Of a DNA stretch of 5,023 bases, positions 1-5,023 are shown in pieces. The notes beneath the pieces were generated by a model. It searched no databases. It worked only from the letters and a program-made list of their open reading frames with translations, and was not told the origin of the DNA. Source of the stretch: Robiginitomaculum sp. (GTDB lineage: Bacteria > Pseudomonadota > Alphaproteobacteria > Caulobacterales > Maricaulaceae); the NCBI GenBank assembly GCA_026982235.1, contig JALSHM010000072.1, positions 1 through 5,023 of the forward strand, read 5' to 3'. Each line of letters opens with the position of its first letter. Position 1 is the stretch's first letter. The translations under genes were made by a program, and so were the position numbers.

Positions 1-399
1 CGTACCAGAATCAACCAAAATCAACGGCCCTTTATATTTAGCATGGGCACCCACCGCATTGACCAGCCTGTCAGCGCCCACTTCTTTGGGATTAGCCAGC
101 GTCACTTTAGCGCCCAAATCCACCCCCGGTTCACCGACAATCATCGGCTCCACATTCAAATGCCTGCGCGCTAGATTACGCATATGAAATAAGGATTGGG
201 GGACAACTGTGGAAATTATACAGCCATTTATATCGGCAAATTTCAGCCCCTGCATCATCATCAAATGATAAAGCCAAACCGAATACTCATCCGCCGTGCG
301 CCCATCATTGGTCTCAATACGCCACTGCACCGCCCACTCTTCACCATTGTGAATAGCAAACAAAGTATTGGTATTCCCCGCATCTATAACCAGTAGCAT
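1..399 (-). CDS. coaX: Type III pantothenate kinase, N-terminal part (cut by the window edge)
   Basis: Phosphorylates pantothenate with ATP, the first step of coenzyme A synthesis, in the cytoplasm. The 133 visible residues begin MLLVIDAGNTNT, the first phosphate-binding motif of the ASKHA-fold type III kinases (D6, G8, N9, T10). GADRLVNAVGAH lies near residues 108-119, with D110 at the position of the catalytic aspartate. The visible part ends in LILVDSGT, the second nucleotide-binding motif. Family members are usually about 255-270 residues, so roughly half is missing beyond base 1. The ATG at 397-399 is preceded by GGAG (405-408 on the complement) at 5-base spacing, and the protein starts exactly where the family does. 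A sigma70-like promoter lies just upstream. In related genomes coaX usually follows birA directly; here a divergent gene separates them. Identification is secure; no visible defect. Confidence 0.95.
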   Translation of the reverse strand, partial: MLLVIDAGNTNTLFAIHNGEEWAVQWRIETNDGRTADEYSVWLYHLMMMQGLKFADINGCIISTVVPQSLFHMRNLARRHLNVEPMIVGEPGVDLGAKVTLANPKEVGADRLVNAVGAHAKYKGPLILVDSGT

Positions 400-413
400 A
401 GCTTCTCCAATAA

Positions 414-429
414 CAGGCTCATTAGCCTG
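414..429. promoter_or_regulatory. Inverted repeat at the predicted coaX transcription start
   Basis: CAGGCT (414-419) and AGCCTG (424-429) form a perfect 6-base dyad around the 4-base centre CATT. It overlaps the predicted transcription start of coaX and lies between the -10 box and the Shine-Dalgarno sequence. It could be an operator, or a small hairpin at the 5' end of the coaX mRNA. The symmetry is seen directly; a function is a guess, and no regulator can be named. Confidence 0.35.
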
Positions 430-432
430 ACT

Positions 433-462
433 ATAGTAAAGGCCAAGGGATTGGTATGTCAA
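433..462 (-). promoter_or_regulatory. Sigma70-like promoter of coaX
   Basis: Read on the minus strand, a perfect -35 box TTGACA (457-462) is followed by an 18-base spacer and a -10-like box TACTAT (433-438, four of six consensus bases). Transcription would start near 425-427, giving a leader of about 26 bases before the coaX ATG. The position suits a gene cut off from the nuo-birA transcript by an oppositely oriented insert. The sequence match is seen directly; activity is inferred. Confidence 0.6.
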
Positions 463-578
463 AAAAGAAAAACAATGTTGTAAAATTATCACTTATAGTT
501 TATTTAGAGAACTTGCTAAAACTGCAAATCAGAGCACGTAGTGCTTTCACTTATGTGTCTCAATACCTAAAAAGCTAA
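456..578 (+). CDS. Possible small basic protein of 40 residues upstream of the abi gene
   Basis: Not recognised. An ATG at 456 opens 40 codons to TAA at 576-578. AAGGGA (445-450) lies 5 bases before the ATG, a plausible but imperfect Shine-Dalgarno. The product starts MSKKKNN and has a leucine-rich stretch around residues 8-25 (V8, V9, L11, L13, I14, L17, L20, L21, L23, I25) that could form an amphipathic helix. A basic tail follows with R26, R28 and K39. Six lysines and two arginines face one glutamate. The codons are AT-rich compared with the nuo genes. It is in the same frame as the abi gene, and its TAA is the only stop between the two. Against it: it is short, it overlaps the coaX -35 box on the other strand, and it contains a 5-base hairpin (533-545). 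It may be a leader peptide, a relic N-terminus, a small partner protein, or chance. Confidence 0.25.
   Translation: MSKKKNNVVKLSLIVYLENLLKLQIRARSAFTYVSQYLKS
533..545. repeat. Short inverted repeat in the coaX-abi gap
   Basis: AGCAC (533-537) and GTGCT (541-545) flank GTA and form a 5-base stem with a 3-base loop. No run of T follows on either strand, so it is not a convincing intrinsic terminator. It could be a protein-binding site for control of the abi gene, or chance. Confidence 0.2.
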
Positions 579-616
579 ACCCCGGGCGCATGTCTAAACA
601 GAGGCGAATCCGGGGT
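579..616. promoter_or_regulatory. GC-rich inverted repeat just before the abi gene
   Basis: ACCCCGG (579-585) and CCGGGGT (610-616) are perfect 7-base complements separated by 24 bases; a G-U pair (586/609) could extend the stem in RNA. The left arm begins directly after the TAA of the 40-codon ORF, and the right arm ends 4 bases before the Shine-Dalgarno of the abi gene. In an AT-rich gap this GC-rich dyad stands out. It could be a long-spaced operator, or an mRNA stem that limits ribosome access. Without a T run after it, termination is unlikely. A GANTC site, the CcrM methylation target in many alphaproteobacteria, lies at 606-610 between the arms. Confidence 0.35.
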
Positions 617-620
617 GTAC

Positions 621-625
621 GAGGA
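621..625 (+). promoter_or_regulatory. Ribosome binding site that decides the abi start
   Basis: GAGGA lies 4 bases before the ATG at 630-632. The in-frame GTG at 615, which would add five residues, has no comparable purine-rich site before it and sits in the arm of the inverted repeat. This favours the ATG at 630. Confidence 0.6.
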
Positions 626-629
626 CTAT

Positions 630-1352
630 ATGGCAAATAATGACCCAGAAGTCAACCCTGTCTTGTGGCCACCTGCAAATATTGATGTCATTGAAGCGTC
701 CTTAAGCACAGATAGATTGTCAACATATATGGCGGAAACAAGTGGCGACAAACCTGCGGCATTGAGACTATATGCATGGAATACCGCTGTTAGCGGCGTT
801 TTCTATGCGGCACTTCAAGTCTTGGAAATATCGATGCGTAATTCTTTTCATCGAGAGTTGACCATAGCTTACGGTGTAAATTGGTATGACGAACTTGCCG
901 TAGGATTAGACAATGGCGCAAATAGTAAAATTGATAACGCAAAGAGACAATTAAGACAGGAACGCCTTCCCGTAGATTCTCCTCATATTATTGCTAACTT
1001 ATCTTTTGGGTTTTGGGTGTCATTACTAGGGTCAGGGGGCAGAAAAGGTGCCCCACCAAATAGAGCCAATTATGAGATGACATTGTGGCGCCCCGCACTG
1101 CGTCATGCTTATATGAACGCTACAAGTTTAAACAGGCGGCGTGCCCATAGGCCTGTCAATTATCTACGCATGCTTAGAAAGCGAATTGCGCACCATGAGC
1201 CAATTTTCAATAGGCATTTGCAAAAAGATTTAGATTCTATTTTAGAGTACACAAGGTGGTTTTGTGAGCCAACTCACGATTGGCTACACAGTGCCACACG
1301 CATACCCAAAATTTTAGCTGATAAAAATGGTTGTGACCCCGTGCAGTTTTAA
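630..1352 (+). CDS. Abi-like (AbiD/AbiF, Abi_2-type) HEPN protein, putative abortive infection factor
   Basis: A 240-residue protein of the Abi-like family (Abi_2, AbiD/AbiF type), tied to abortive phage infection in lactococci; the fold belongs to the HEPN group of RNases. Family landmarks appear in order: LSTDRLSTYM (25-34), LYAWNTAVSGVFYAALQVLE (47-66), MRNSFHREL (69-77), LSFGFWVSLLG (124-134), TLWRPALRHAY (151-161) and RMLRKRIAHHEPIF (180-193). In the last, R183-x4-H188 (or H189) is the HEPN motif thought to form the RNA-cleaving site. No signal peptide or membrane segment is evident, so it should be cytoplasmic. The length is normal for the family and the frame is intact. The ATG at 630 is chosen for its ribosome binding site; a GTG at 615 is also possible. 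It sits against the direction of the surrounding nuo-birA-coaX genes and is more AT-rich, suggesting acquisition. No antitoxin or transposase is visible beside it, only the doubtful 40-codon ORF. Family call is firm; the defence role is inferred. Confidence 0.85.
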   Translation: MANNDPEVNPVLWPPANIDVIEASLSTDRLSTYMAETSGDKPAALRLYAWNTAVSGVFYAALQVLEISMRNSFHRELTIAYGVNWYDELAVGLDNGANSKIDNAKRQLRQERLPVDSPHIIANLSFGFWVSLLGSGGRKGAPPNRANYEMTLWRPALRHAYMNATSLNRRRAHRPVNYLRMLRKRIAHHEPIFNRHLQKDLDSILEYTRWFCEPTHDWLHSATRIPKILADKNGCDPVQF

Positions 1353-1386
1353 TTTTTATTTTGGGATGGTGTACAAAGCGTGTTCC
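1353..1386. other. Short gap between convergent abi and birA, no clear terminator
   Basis: The abi and birA genes meet tail to tail here. The plus strand is T-rich right after the abi stop (1353-1362), but no stable GC stem precedes it. A 4-base stem, CGTG (1379-1382) with CACG (1388-1391), overlaps the birA stop and is not followed by a T run on either strand. I see no convincing intrinsic terminator for either gene. Confidence 0.4.
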
Positions 1387-2109
1387 TCACGAAAAGAAAA
1401 CATCTCCGGCGTGGATTTTTATGACTTTCCCTGGTGGTGTTTGTACTTCCAAAGCCCCGTCTTTATCCATGCCGAGCGCGGTGCCTTTTATGGTTTGGTT
1501 GGGTAAGTGTGCCGTCACGTCACTACCTATGCCTTGGGCACGGTCTAGCCATGCAATGCGTAAGGGTTCGAACCCGCCGCATATATGGGCGTCTCGCCAA
1601 TAGGCGAACCGTTCATAGAGTTTTTGTTTTATATCTGTGCGCAAAATATGCTCTGGCTGCCCCAGACCTGCGCGCAAATATGTGGCCGGATAGGGTGTGT
1701 CCTTTGGCGCAGAGCCAATATTGAGACCGATACCGACCGCGACCCATAATTGCTCGCCCGCACCGCCGCTTTCCAGGAGTATCCCGGCGATTTTTGCGCC
1801 GTTCATCAGCACATCATTGGGCCATTTTATTTTTATGTCCGCATCTGGACGAAACTGTGTGATTGTATCGTGTACCGCCAAGGCGGCGGCAAAGCTGAGC
1901 TGAGCCGCCGATGCAGGCGTGCCTTTATGGGGAAATAGCCCCGTACAAAATAGATTGCCCGGCCTCGACACCCATTCCCTGCCGCGCCTGCCCTTGCCGC
2001 CCGATTGTCGTTTGGCTGCTATCCACAGCGGGCCAAAATCGCCCGCTTCTGCCATACGTCGTGCCTCAAGATTGGTGGAGTCTATGGCGTCAAATTCAAC
2101 TATGCGCAC
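1387..2109 (-). CDS. birA: Biotin--[acetyl-CoA-carboxylase] ligase, catalytic-only (class I) form
   Basis: Makes biotinyl-5'-AMP and transfers biotin to the carrier lysine of carboxylases such as acetyl-CoA carboxylase, in the cytoplasm. The 240 residues show DSTN (10-13), GGKGRRGREW (37-46, the biotinyl-AMP loop matching GRGRRG in E. coli), KWPNDV (95-100, with K95 at the catalytic lysine), KIAGILLE (106-113) and GIGLN (126-130). A small C-terminal domain follows from about residue 190. There is no N-terminal helix-turn-helix, so unlike E. coli BirA it should not repress biotin genes. The start is GTG at 2107-2109, directly after the nuoN TAA. The next in-frame ATG (2053-2055) would remove the DSTN motif and is rejected. 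No Shine-Dalgarno is obvious in the end of nuoN, which suggests translational coupling. Identification is secure. Confidence 0.95.
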   Translation of the reverse strand: MRIVEFDAIDSTNLEARRMAEAGDFGPLWIAAKRQSGGKGRRGREWVSRPGNLFCTGLFPHKGTPASAAQLSFAAALAVHDTITQFRPDADIKIKWPNDVLMNGAKIAGILLESGGAGEQLWVAVGIGLNIGSAPKDTPYPATYLRAGLGQPEHILRTDIKQKLYERFAYWRDAHICGGFEPLRIAWLDRAQGIGSDVTAHLPNQTIKGTALGMDKDGALEVQTPPGKVIKIHAGDVFFS

Positions 2110-3558
2110 TTAGAACAAGCTAGCCGCAGCCGTCTCGATAAGTATGCGGACTGGTGCAGCTACAAAAGGCAAGAGCAAAACCGGGAATAATAAGAGTGCC
2201 GAGACAGAACTTAACACGACCAGAGACCCGGCAGGTTTCACAAAATCGTGGACTTGGTCATCGAACCAGATAACCTTGAGAACTCGCAAATAATAAAATG
2301 CGCCAACAACCGAACTAAGCAGTGCAATCACAACCAGCCAAGTCAAGCCGGAATTAAATGCAGGGGCGAAAGCAAACCATTTGCCAAAGAAACCCATAAA
2401 GAACGGAATCCCCGCCAGCGAAAACATCAAGGTGGTCAGGATGAGGCTGAGCGGTAGATTAGATTTAGACAAGCCGCCCAAATCCGCAATCCCCTCTAGG
2501 GCGCCCGCGCGGGTGCGCATTTGTAGGATAGCCGCAAATACACCGACAATGGTTACCATATAGATAGACATAAAGATTAGCATACCCGTCACGCCCGCTG
2601 CACCGCCTGCGGCCAATGCCACCAAAGCATAGCCCATATTAGCAATAGATGAATAGGCCAATAGGCGTTTTATATTGGTCTGGGCAAGTGCGCCGAACGC
2701 GCCGACAACCATGGACATCACGGCCAGCACAACAATCACTTGCTGCCAAGAATGCTGCATTTCGCCGAACGGCCCTGTTATCAATCTTGTGATTAAAGCC
2801 AGCGCCGCCAGCTTTGGCGCGGCGGCAAAAAATCCAGTGACGGGCGTTGGTGCGCCCTCGTAAACATCTGGCGTCCACATATGAAACGGGGCGGCAGATA
2901 TTTTAAACGCCATCCCAGCCAACATAAGGACGAGGCCAGCGATAATACCGGCGCTCATATTGTCCCCGGTCCCTATCACTGCGCCGATTTCCGTGAAGGA
3001 CAATGTGCCTGTAAACCCGTAAATCAGCGACATACCGTATAGAAGCATGCCCGACGACAATGCACCCAGCACGAAATATTTAAGCCCGGCTTCGGATGCC
3101 CGCAAACTATCCCGGTTAAAGGCCGCCATCACATAAAGCGCCAGCGCCTGCATTTCTAGGCCTATATACATGGTCAGCAAATTGCCGCTAGAGACCATAA
3201 TACCCATGCCAAGTACGGCGAATATCATCAATATTGAATATTCATACTGATCCAAACCCTCTTGCTTGAACCAATCGCGTGTAAACCAAAGGGCAGCTGC
3301 CGCCGACAAACCAATCAACGCTTTGACATAATGACTGAAATCATCGGATATAAATGCGCCGTCAAATGCGGTTCCTGGATCGTTGAAAACAAATCCGGAA
3401 AACGCAAAAATCAGCAATACGGCAATACTGACATAACGTACAATAGAGGCACCGCGCTTGCGAGCAAAAACGCCAATAAGCAAAAGTTCGCCAACTGCAA
3501 GCGCCAAGACGATTTCACCTATCAGGAATGATAATTGTCCAAAAGCAAATTCGTACAT
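2110..3558 (-). CDS. nuoN: NADH-quinone oxidoreductase subunit N
   Basis: An antiporter-like membrane subunit of respiratory complex I (NDH-1) in the inner membrane, one of the proton-translocating modules driven by NADH oxidation. The 482 residues are nearly all hydrophobic segments, consistent with about 14 membrane helices, and the length is normal. Key charged residues are present: E135 in MYIGLEMQALALYV, K219 in GMAFKISAAPFHMWTPDVYEG, K249 in FFAAAPKLAAL, K297 in TNIKRLLAYSS and K393 in FFGKWFAF. These match the residues of E. coli NuoN near 133, 217, 247 and 395 that are needed for pumping. The ATG at 3556-3558 has GGAGG (3566-3570) 7 bases upstream, inside the last codons of nuoM, with only 3 bases between the genes. 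The TAA (2110-2112) is followed at once by the birA start. Intact and certain. Confidence 0.97.
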   Translation of the reverse strand: MYEFAFGQLSFLIGEIVLALAVGELLLIGVFARKRGASIVRYVSIAVLLIFAFSGFVFNDPGTAFDGAFISDDFSHYVKALIGLSAAAALWFTRDWFKQEGLDQYEYSILMIFAVLGMGIMVSSGNLLTMYIGLEMQALALYVMAAFNRDSLRASEAGLKYFVLGALSSGMLLYGMSLIYGFTGTLSFTEIGAVIGTGDNMSAGIIAGLVLMLAGMAFKISAAPFHMWTPDVYEGAPTPVTGFFAAAPKLAALALITRLITGPFGEMQHSWQQVIVVLAVMSMVVGAFGALAQTNIKRLLAYSSIANMGYALVALAAGGAAGVTGMLIFMSIYMVTIVGVFAAILQMRTRAGALEGIADLGGLSKSNLPLSLILTTLMFSLAGIPFFMGFFGKWFAFAPAFNSGLTWLVVIALLSSVVGAFYYLRVLKVIWFDDQVHDFVKPAGSLVVLSSVSALLLFPVLLLPFVAAPVRILIETAAASLF

Positions 3559-3561
3559 AGC

Positions 3562-5023
3562 CTAACCTCCAGCCAGTTTAGCATTCACGCCGGCCAATAA
3601 GGCATCGACAGAAACGGCTGTAATATCCGTGATAAGCGACGGATAAATACCCAACACAATAGTCATGACCACCAAAGGCGCCATGATAATAATCTCGCGC
3701 GGGGTCAGATCTTTCATACCCGCAAGCTTCTCGTTTTCCACCTCGCCGAAAATAACTGCGCGGTAGAGATGTAGCGCGTAGACGGCGGACAAAACCATGC
3801 CGAATGCCGCACCAAATGCAATCCACGGATTGACCTGATAGGCACCAACCATAGTCAGGATTTCTCCGACAAATCCGGACGTGCCTGGCAAGCCGACATT
3901 GGCCATAGTGAACAGCATAAACACCGCCGCATACATGGGCATGTATTTGACAATACCGCCGTAAAACGCAATTTCGCGTGTGTGCATACGATCATATATA
4001 ACACCAACCGCGAAGAACAATGCACCTGAAATGATACCGTGGGAAATCATCTGGAATATAGCGCCTTGTACGCCTTGCATATTAAGGGCGAAAATCCCCA
4101 TAGTCACAAAACCCATATGGGCGACCGAAGAATACGCGATAAGCTTTTTCATATCCGCCTGGCGGTAGGCGACAAGGGACGTATAGATAATCCCGATAAT
4201 ACTGAGCCAGAAAACAAAGGGTGCGAAATACATGGACGCATCAGGGAAAAACGGAATGGAAAACCGCAAGAAACCATATCCACCCAGTTTCAGCAATATG
4301 CCCGCCAATATAACAGACCCTGCCGTAGGCGCCTGCACATGGGCATCAGGTAGCCAAGTATGTACCGGCCACATGGGCATTTTGACCGCAAAGCTTGCGA
4401 AAAAGGCGAGCCAGAGCCAAGTTTGTGCGCCCGCTGGAATATCCAACGTGGCCAGCACGGCAATATCGGTTGTCCCATTACCTGCCCCCAAGACCTGGCC
4501 TGAATACCAATATAGCCACAACATGGCTGCCAGCATTAAGACCGAGCCAAGCAAGGTATAAAGGAAAAACTTATAGGCCGCATAAACTTTGTCCTTGCCG
4601 CCCCAAACCCCGATAATGATGAACATGGGCAGGAGTACGCCCTCGAAAAACACATAAAACAAAACCATGTCCAGCGCACAAAACACGCCAATCATCAGGG
4701 TTTCCAATATCAGAAACGCCACCATATATTCGAGCATACGGGTCTTAATGGCTTTAGCGCTGGACAGTATACAAAGCGGGGTCAAGAATGCGGTTAACAG
4801 GATGAACAATATGGAAATTCCGTCCACACCCATGCGGTATTTAATGCCACCGCCAAGCCAAGCGACGTCTTCAACAAATTGATAATCTGCCGTACTATTG
4901 TCAAACCCCATGACCAATAACAAGGTCAGGCCAAGCACGGCTAATGTAGCGGCGAGAGCTACACGCGGCGCATTTTTCTCAATCTGGGCTTTACCTTCAA
5001 CCCGGGAAATTTTCGTGCCTATC
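3562..5023 (-). CDS. nuoM: NADH-quinone oxidoreductase subunit M, missing its extreme N-terminus
   Basis: A second antiporter-like proton-pumping subunit of complex I in the inner membrane. The frame runs open through the right edge; 486 complete residues are visible of an expected 500-510. Numbering from the first full codon (5020-5022), the pump residues are E127 (YVFFEGVLLPMFIIIG), K214 (FAVKMPMWPVHTWLPDAH), K245 (LAGILLKLGGYG), H328 (MISHGIISGALFF) and E387 (TSGFVGE). K214, K245 and E387 each fall 20 short of E. coli K234, K265 and E407 as I recall them, so about 20 N-terminal residues are missing. The GTG at 4936-4938 is not the start: the upstream codons encode typical NuoM sequence, including part of a membrane helix. 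The gene ends in TAG at 3562-3564, 3 bases before nuoN. No defect is seen; nuoL and other nuo genes are expected beyond the edge. Confidence 0.97.
   Translation of the reverse strand, partial: IGTKISRVEGKAQIEKNAPRVALAATLAVLGLTLLLVMGFDNSTADYQFVEDVAWLGGGIKYRMGVDGISILFILLTAFLTPLCILSSAKAIKTRMLEYMVAFLILETLMIGVFCALDMVLFYVFFEGVLLPMFIIIGVWGGKDKVYAAYKFFLYTLLGSVLMLAAMLWLYWYSGQVLGAGNGTTDIAVLATLDIPAGAQTWLWLAFFASFAVKMPMWPVHTWLPDAHVQAPTAGSVILAGILLKLGGYGFLRFSIPFFPDASMYFAPFVFWLSIIGIIYTSLVAYRQADMKKLIAYSSVAHMGFVTMGIFALNMQGVQGAIFQMISHGIISGALFFAVGVIYDRMHTREIAFYGGIVKYMPMYAAVFMLFTMANVGLPGTSGFVGEILTMVGAYQVNPWIAFGAAFGMVLSAVYALHLYRAVIFGEVENEKLAGMKDLTPREIIIMAPLVVMTIVLGIYPSLITDITAVSVDALLAGVNAKLAGG
3566..3570 (-). promoter_or_regulatory. 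nuoN ribosome binding site inside the nuoM 3' end
   Basis: A perfect GGAGG core, 7 bases before the nuoN ATG. The same bases encode the final Gly-Gly of NuoM just before its TAG stop, so the two genes are tightly packed and probably translationally coupled. Confidence 0.8.

Noticed and set aside
130..133. DSGT in CoaX instead of the more familiar DFGT as a damaged motif
   Set aside because: The aspartate, glycine and threonine are kept, and I recall DSGT in Caulobacter-type CoaX, so it is likely lineage variation. Positions given here are residue numbers; the bases are 1-12.
478..506. Possible abi promoter: TTGTAA (478-483), 17 bases, TATTTA (501-506)
   Set aside because: Only four and three of six consensus bases match. 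In an AT-rich gap such pairs are common, so it is not listed as a feature.
590..640. A 16-codon ORF from ATG 590 to TAA 638-640 overlapping the abi start, as a leader peptide
   Set aside because: No good ribosome binding site, very short, and no telling codon pattern such as a run of one amino acid.
614..1374. GGTGTAC at 614-620 and 1368-1374 as possible direct repeats flanking the abi gene
   Set aside because: Seven bases is short enough to recur by chance, the first copy lies inside the extended abi frame, and there are no terminal inverted repeats or transposase.
1564..1575. Perfect palindrome GGGTTCGAACCC, resembling a tRNA T-arm or an attachment site
   Set aside because: It lies inside birA and encodes ordinary residues (Gly-Phe-Glu-Pro). 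No acceptor, D or anticodon arms can be built around it, and no integrase or duplicated copy is seen.
4232..4561. Plus-strand open frame of 109 codons opposite nuoM, and other plus-strand frames opposite nuoN and birA
   Set aside because: They are shadows of strongly conserved minus-strand genes; their translations show no recognisable domain.
4936..4938. GTG as the start of nuoM
   Set aside because: The frame stays open to the right edge and encodes typical NuoM sequence upstream; the real start lies outside the window.

Overview
This window looks like part of the chromosome of an alphaproteobacterium. On the minus strand it carries the end of a respiratory complex I operon (nuoM, nuoN), followed by birA and coaX. 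From general knowledge, nuo genes followed by birA and type III pantothenate kinase is a familiar alphaproteobacterial arrangement. The CoaX N-terminus also reads like Caulobacterales/Hyphomonadales proteins. I cannot place the organism more precisely from this stretch.

Layout from right to left, along the direction of the minus-strand operon. nuoM (3562-5023) enters through the right edge and lacks only its extreme N-terminus. nuoN (2110-3558) follows after 3 bases. birA (1387-2109) follows with no gap at all: its GTG start directly abuts the nuoN TAA, in the same frame. All three genes look intact in the visible part and keep the residues expected for function. coaX (1-399, minus strand, cut by the left edge) would normally come next.

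Between birA and coaX sits one extra gene on the opposite strand (630-1352). It encodes an Abi-like (AbiD/AbiF-type) protein with a C-terminal HEPN-type R-x4-H motif, a family linked to abortive phage infection and RNA cleavage. It is convergent with birA and divergent from coaX, so it splits an otherwise co-directional run. The 230-base gap between coaX and this gene is AT-rich and dense in signals. It has a good sigma70-like promoter pointing into coaX, three short inverted repeats, and a possible 40-residue small ORF in the same frame as the abi gene.

How the genes relate: NuoM and NuoN are proton-pumping membrane subunits of NADH:quinone oxidoreductase. BirA attaches biotin to carboxylases, and CoaX starts coenzyme A synthesis. 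These are housekeeping functions. The Abi-like gene is the only accessory element and the best candidate for something unusual; the evidence supports a one-gene putative defence or toxin cargo in a core operon, not a clearly new multi-gene system.
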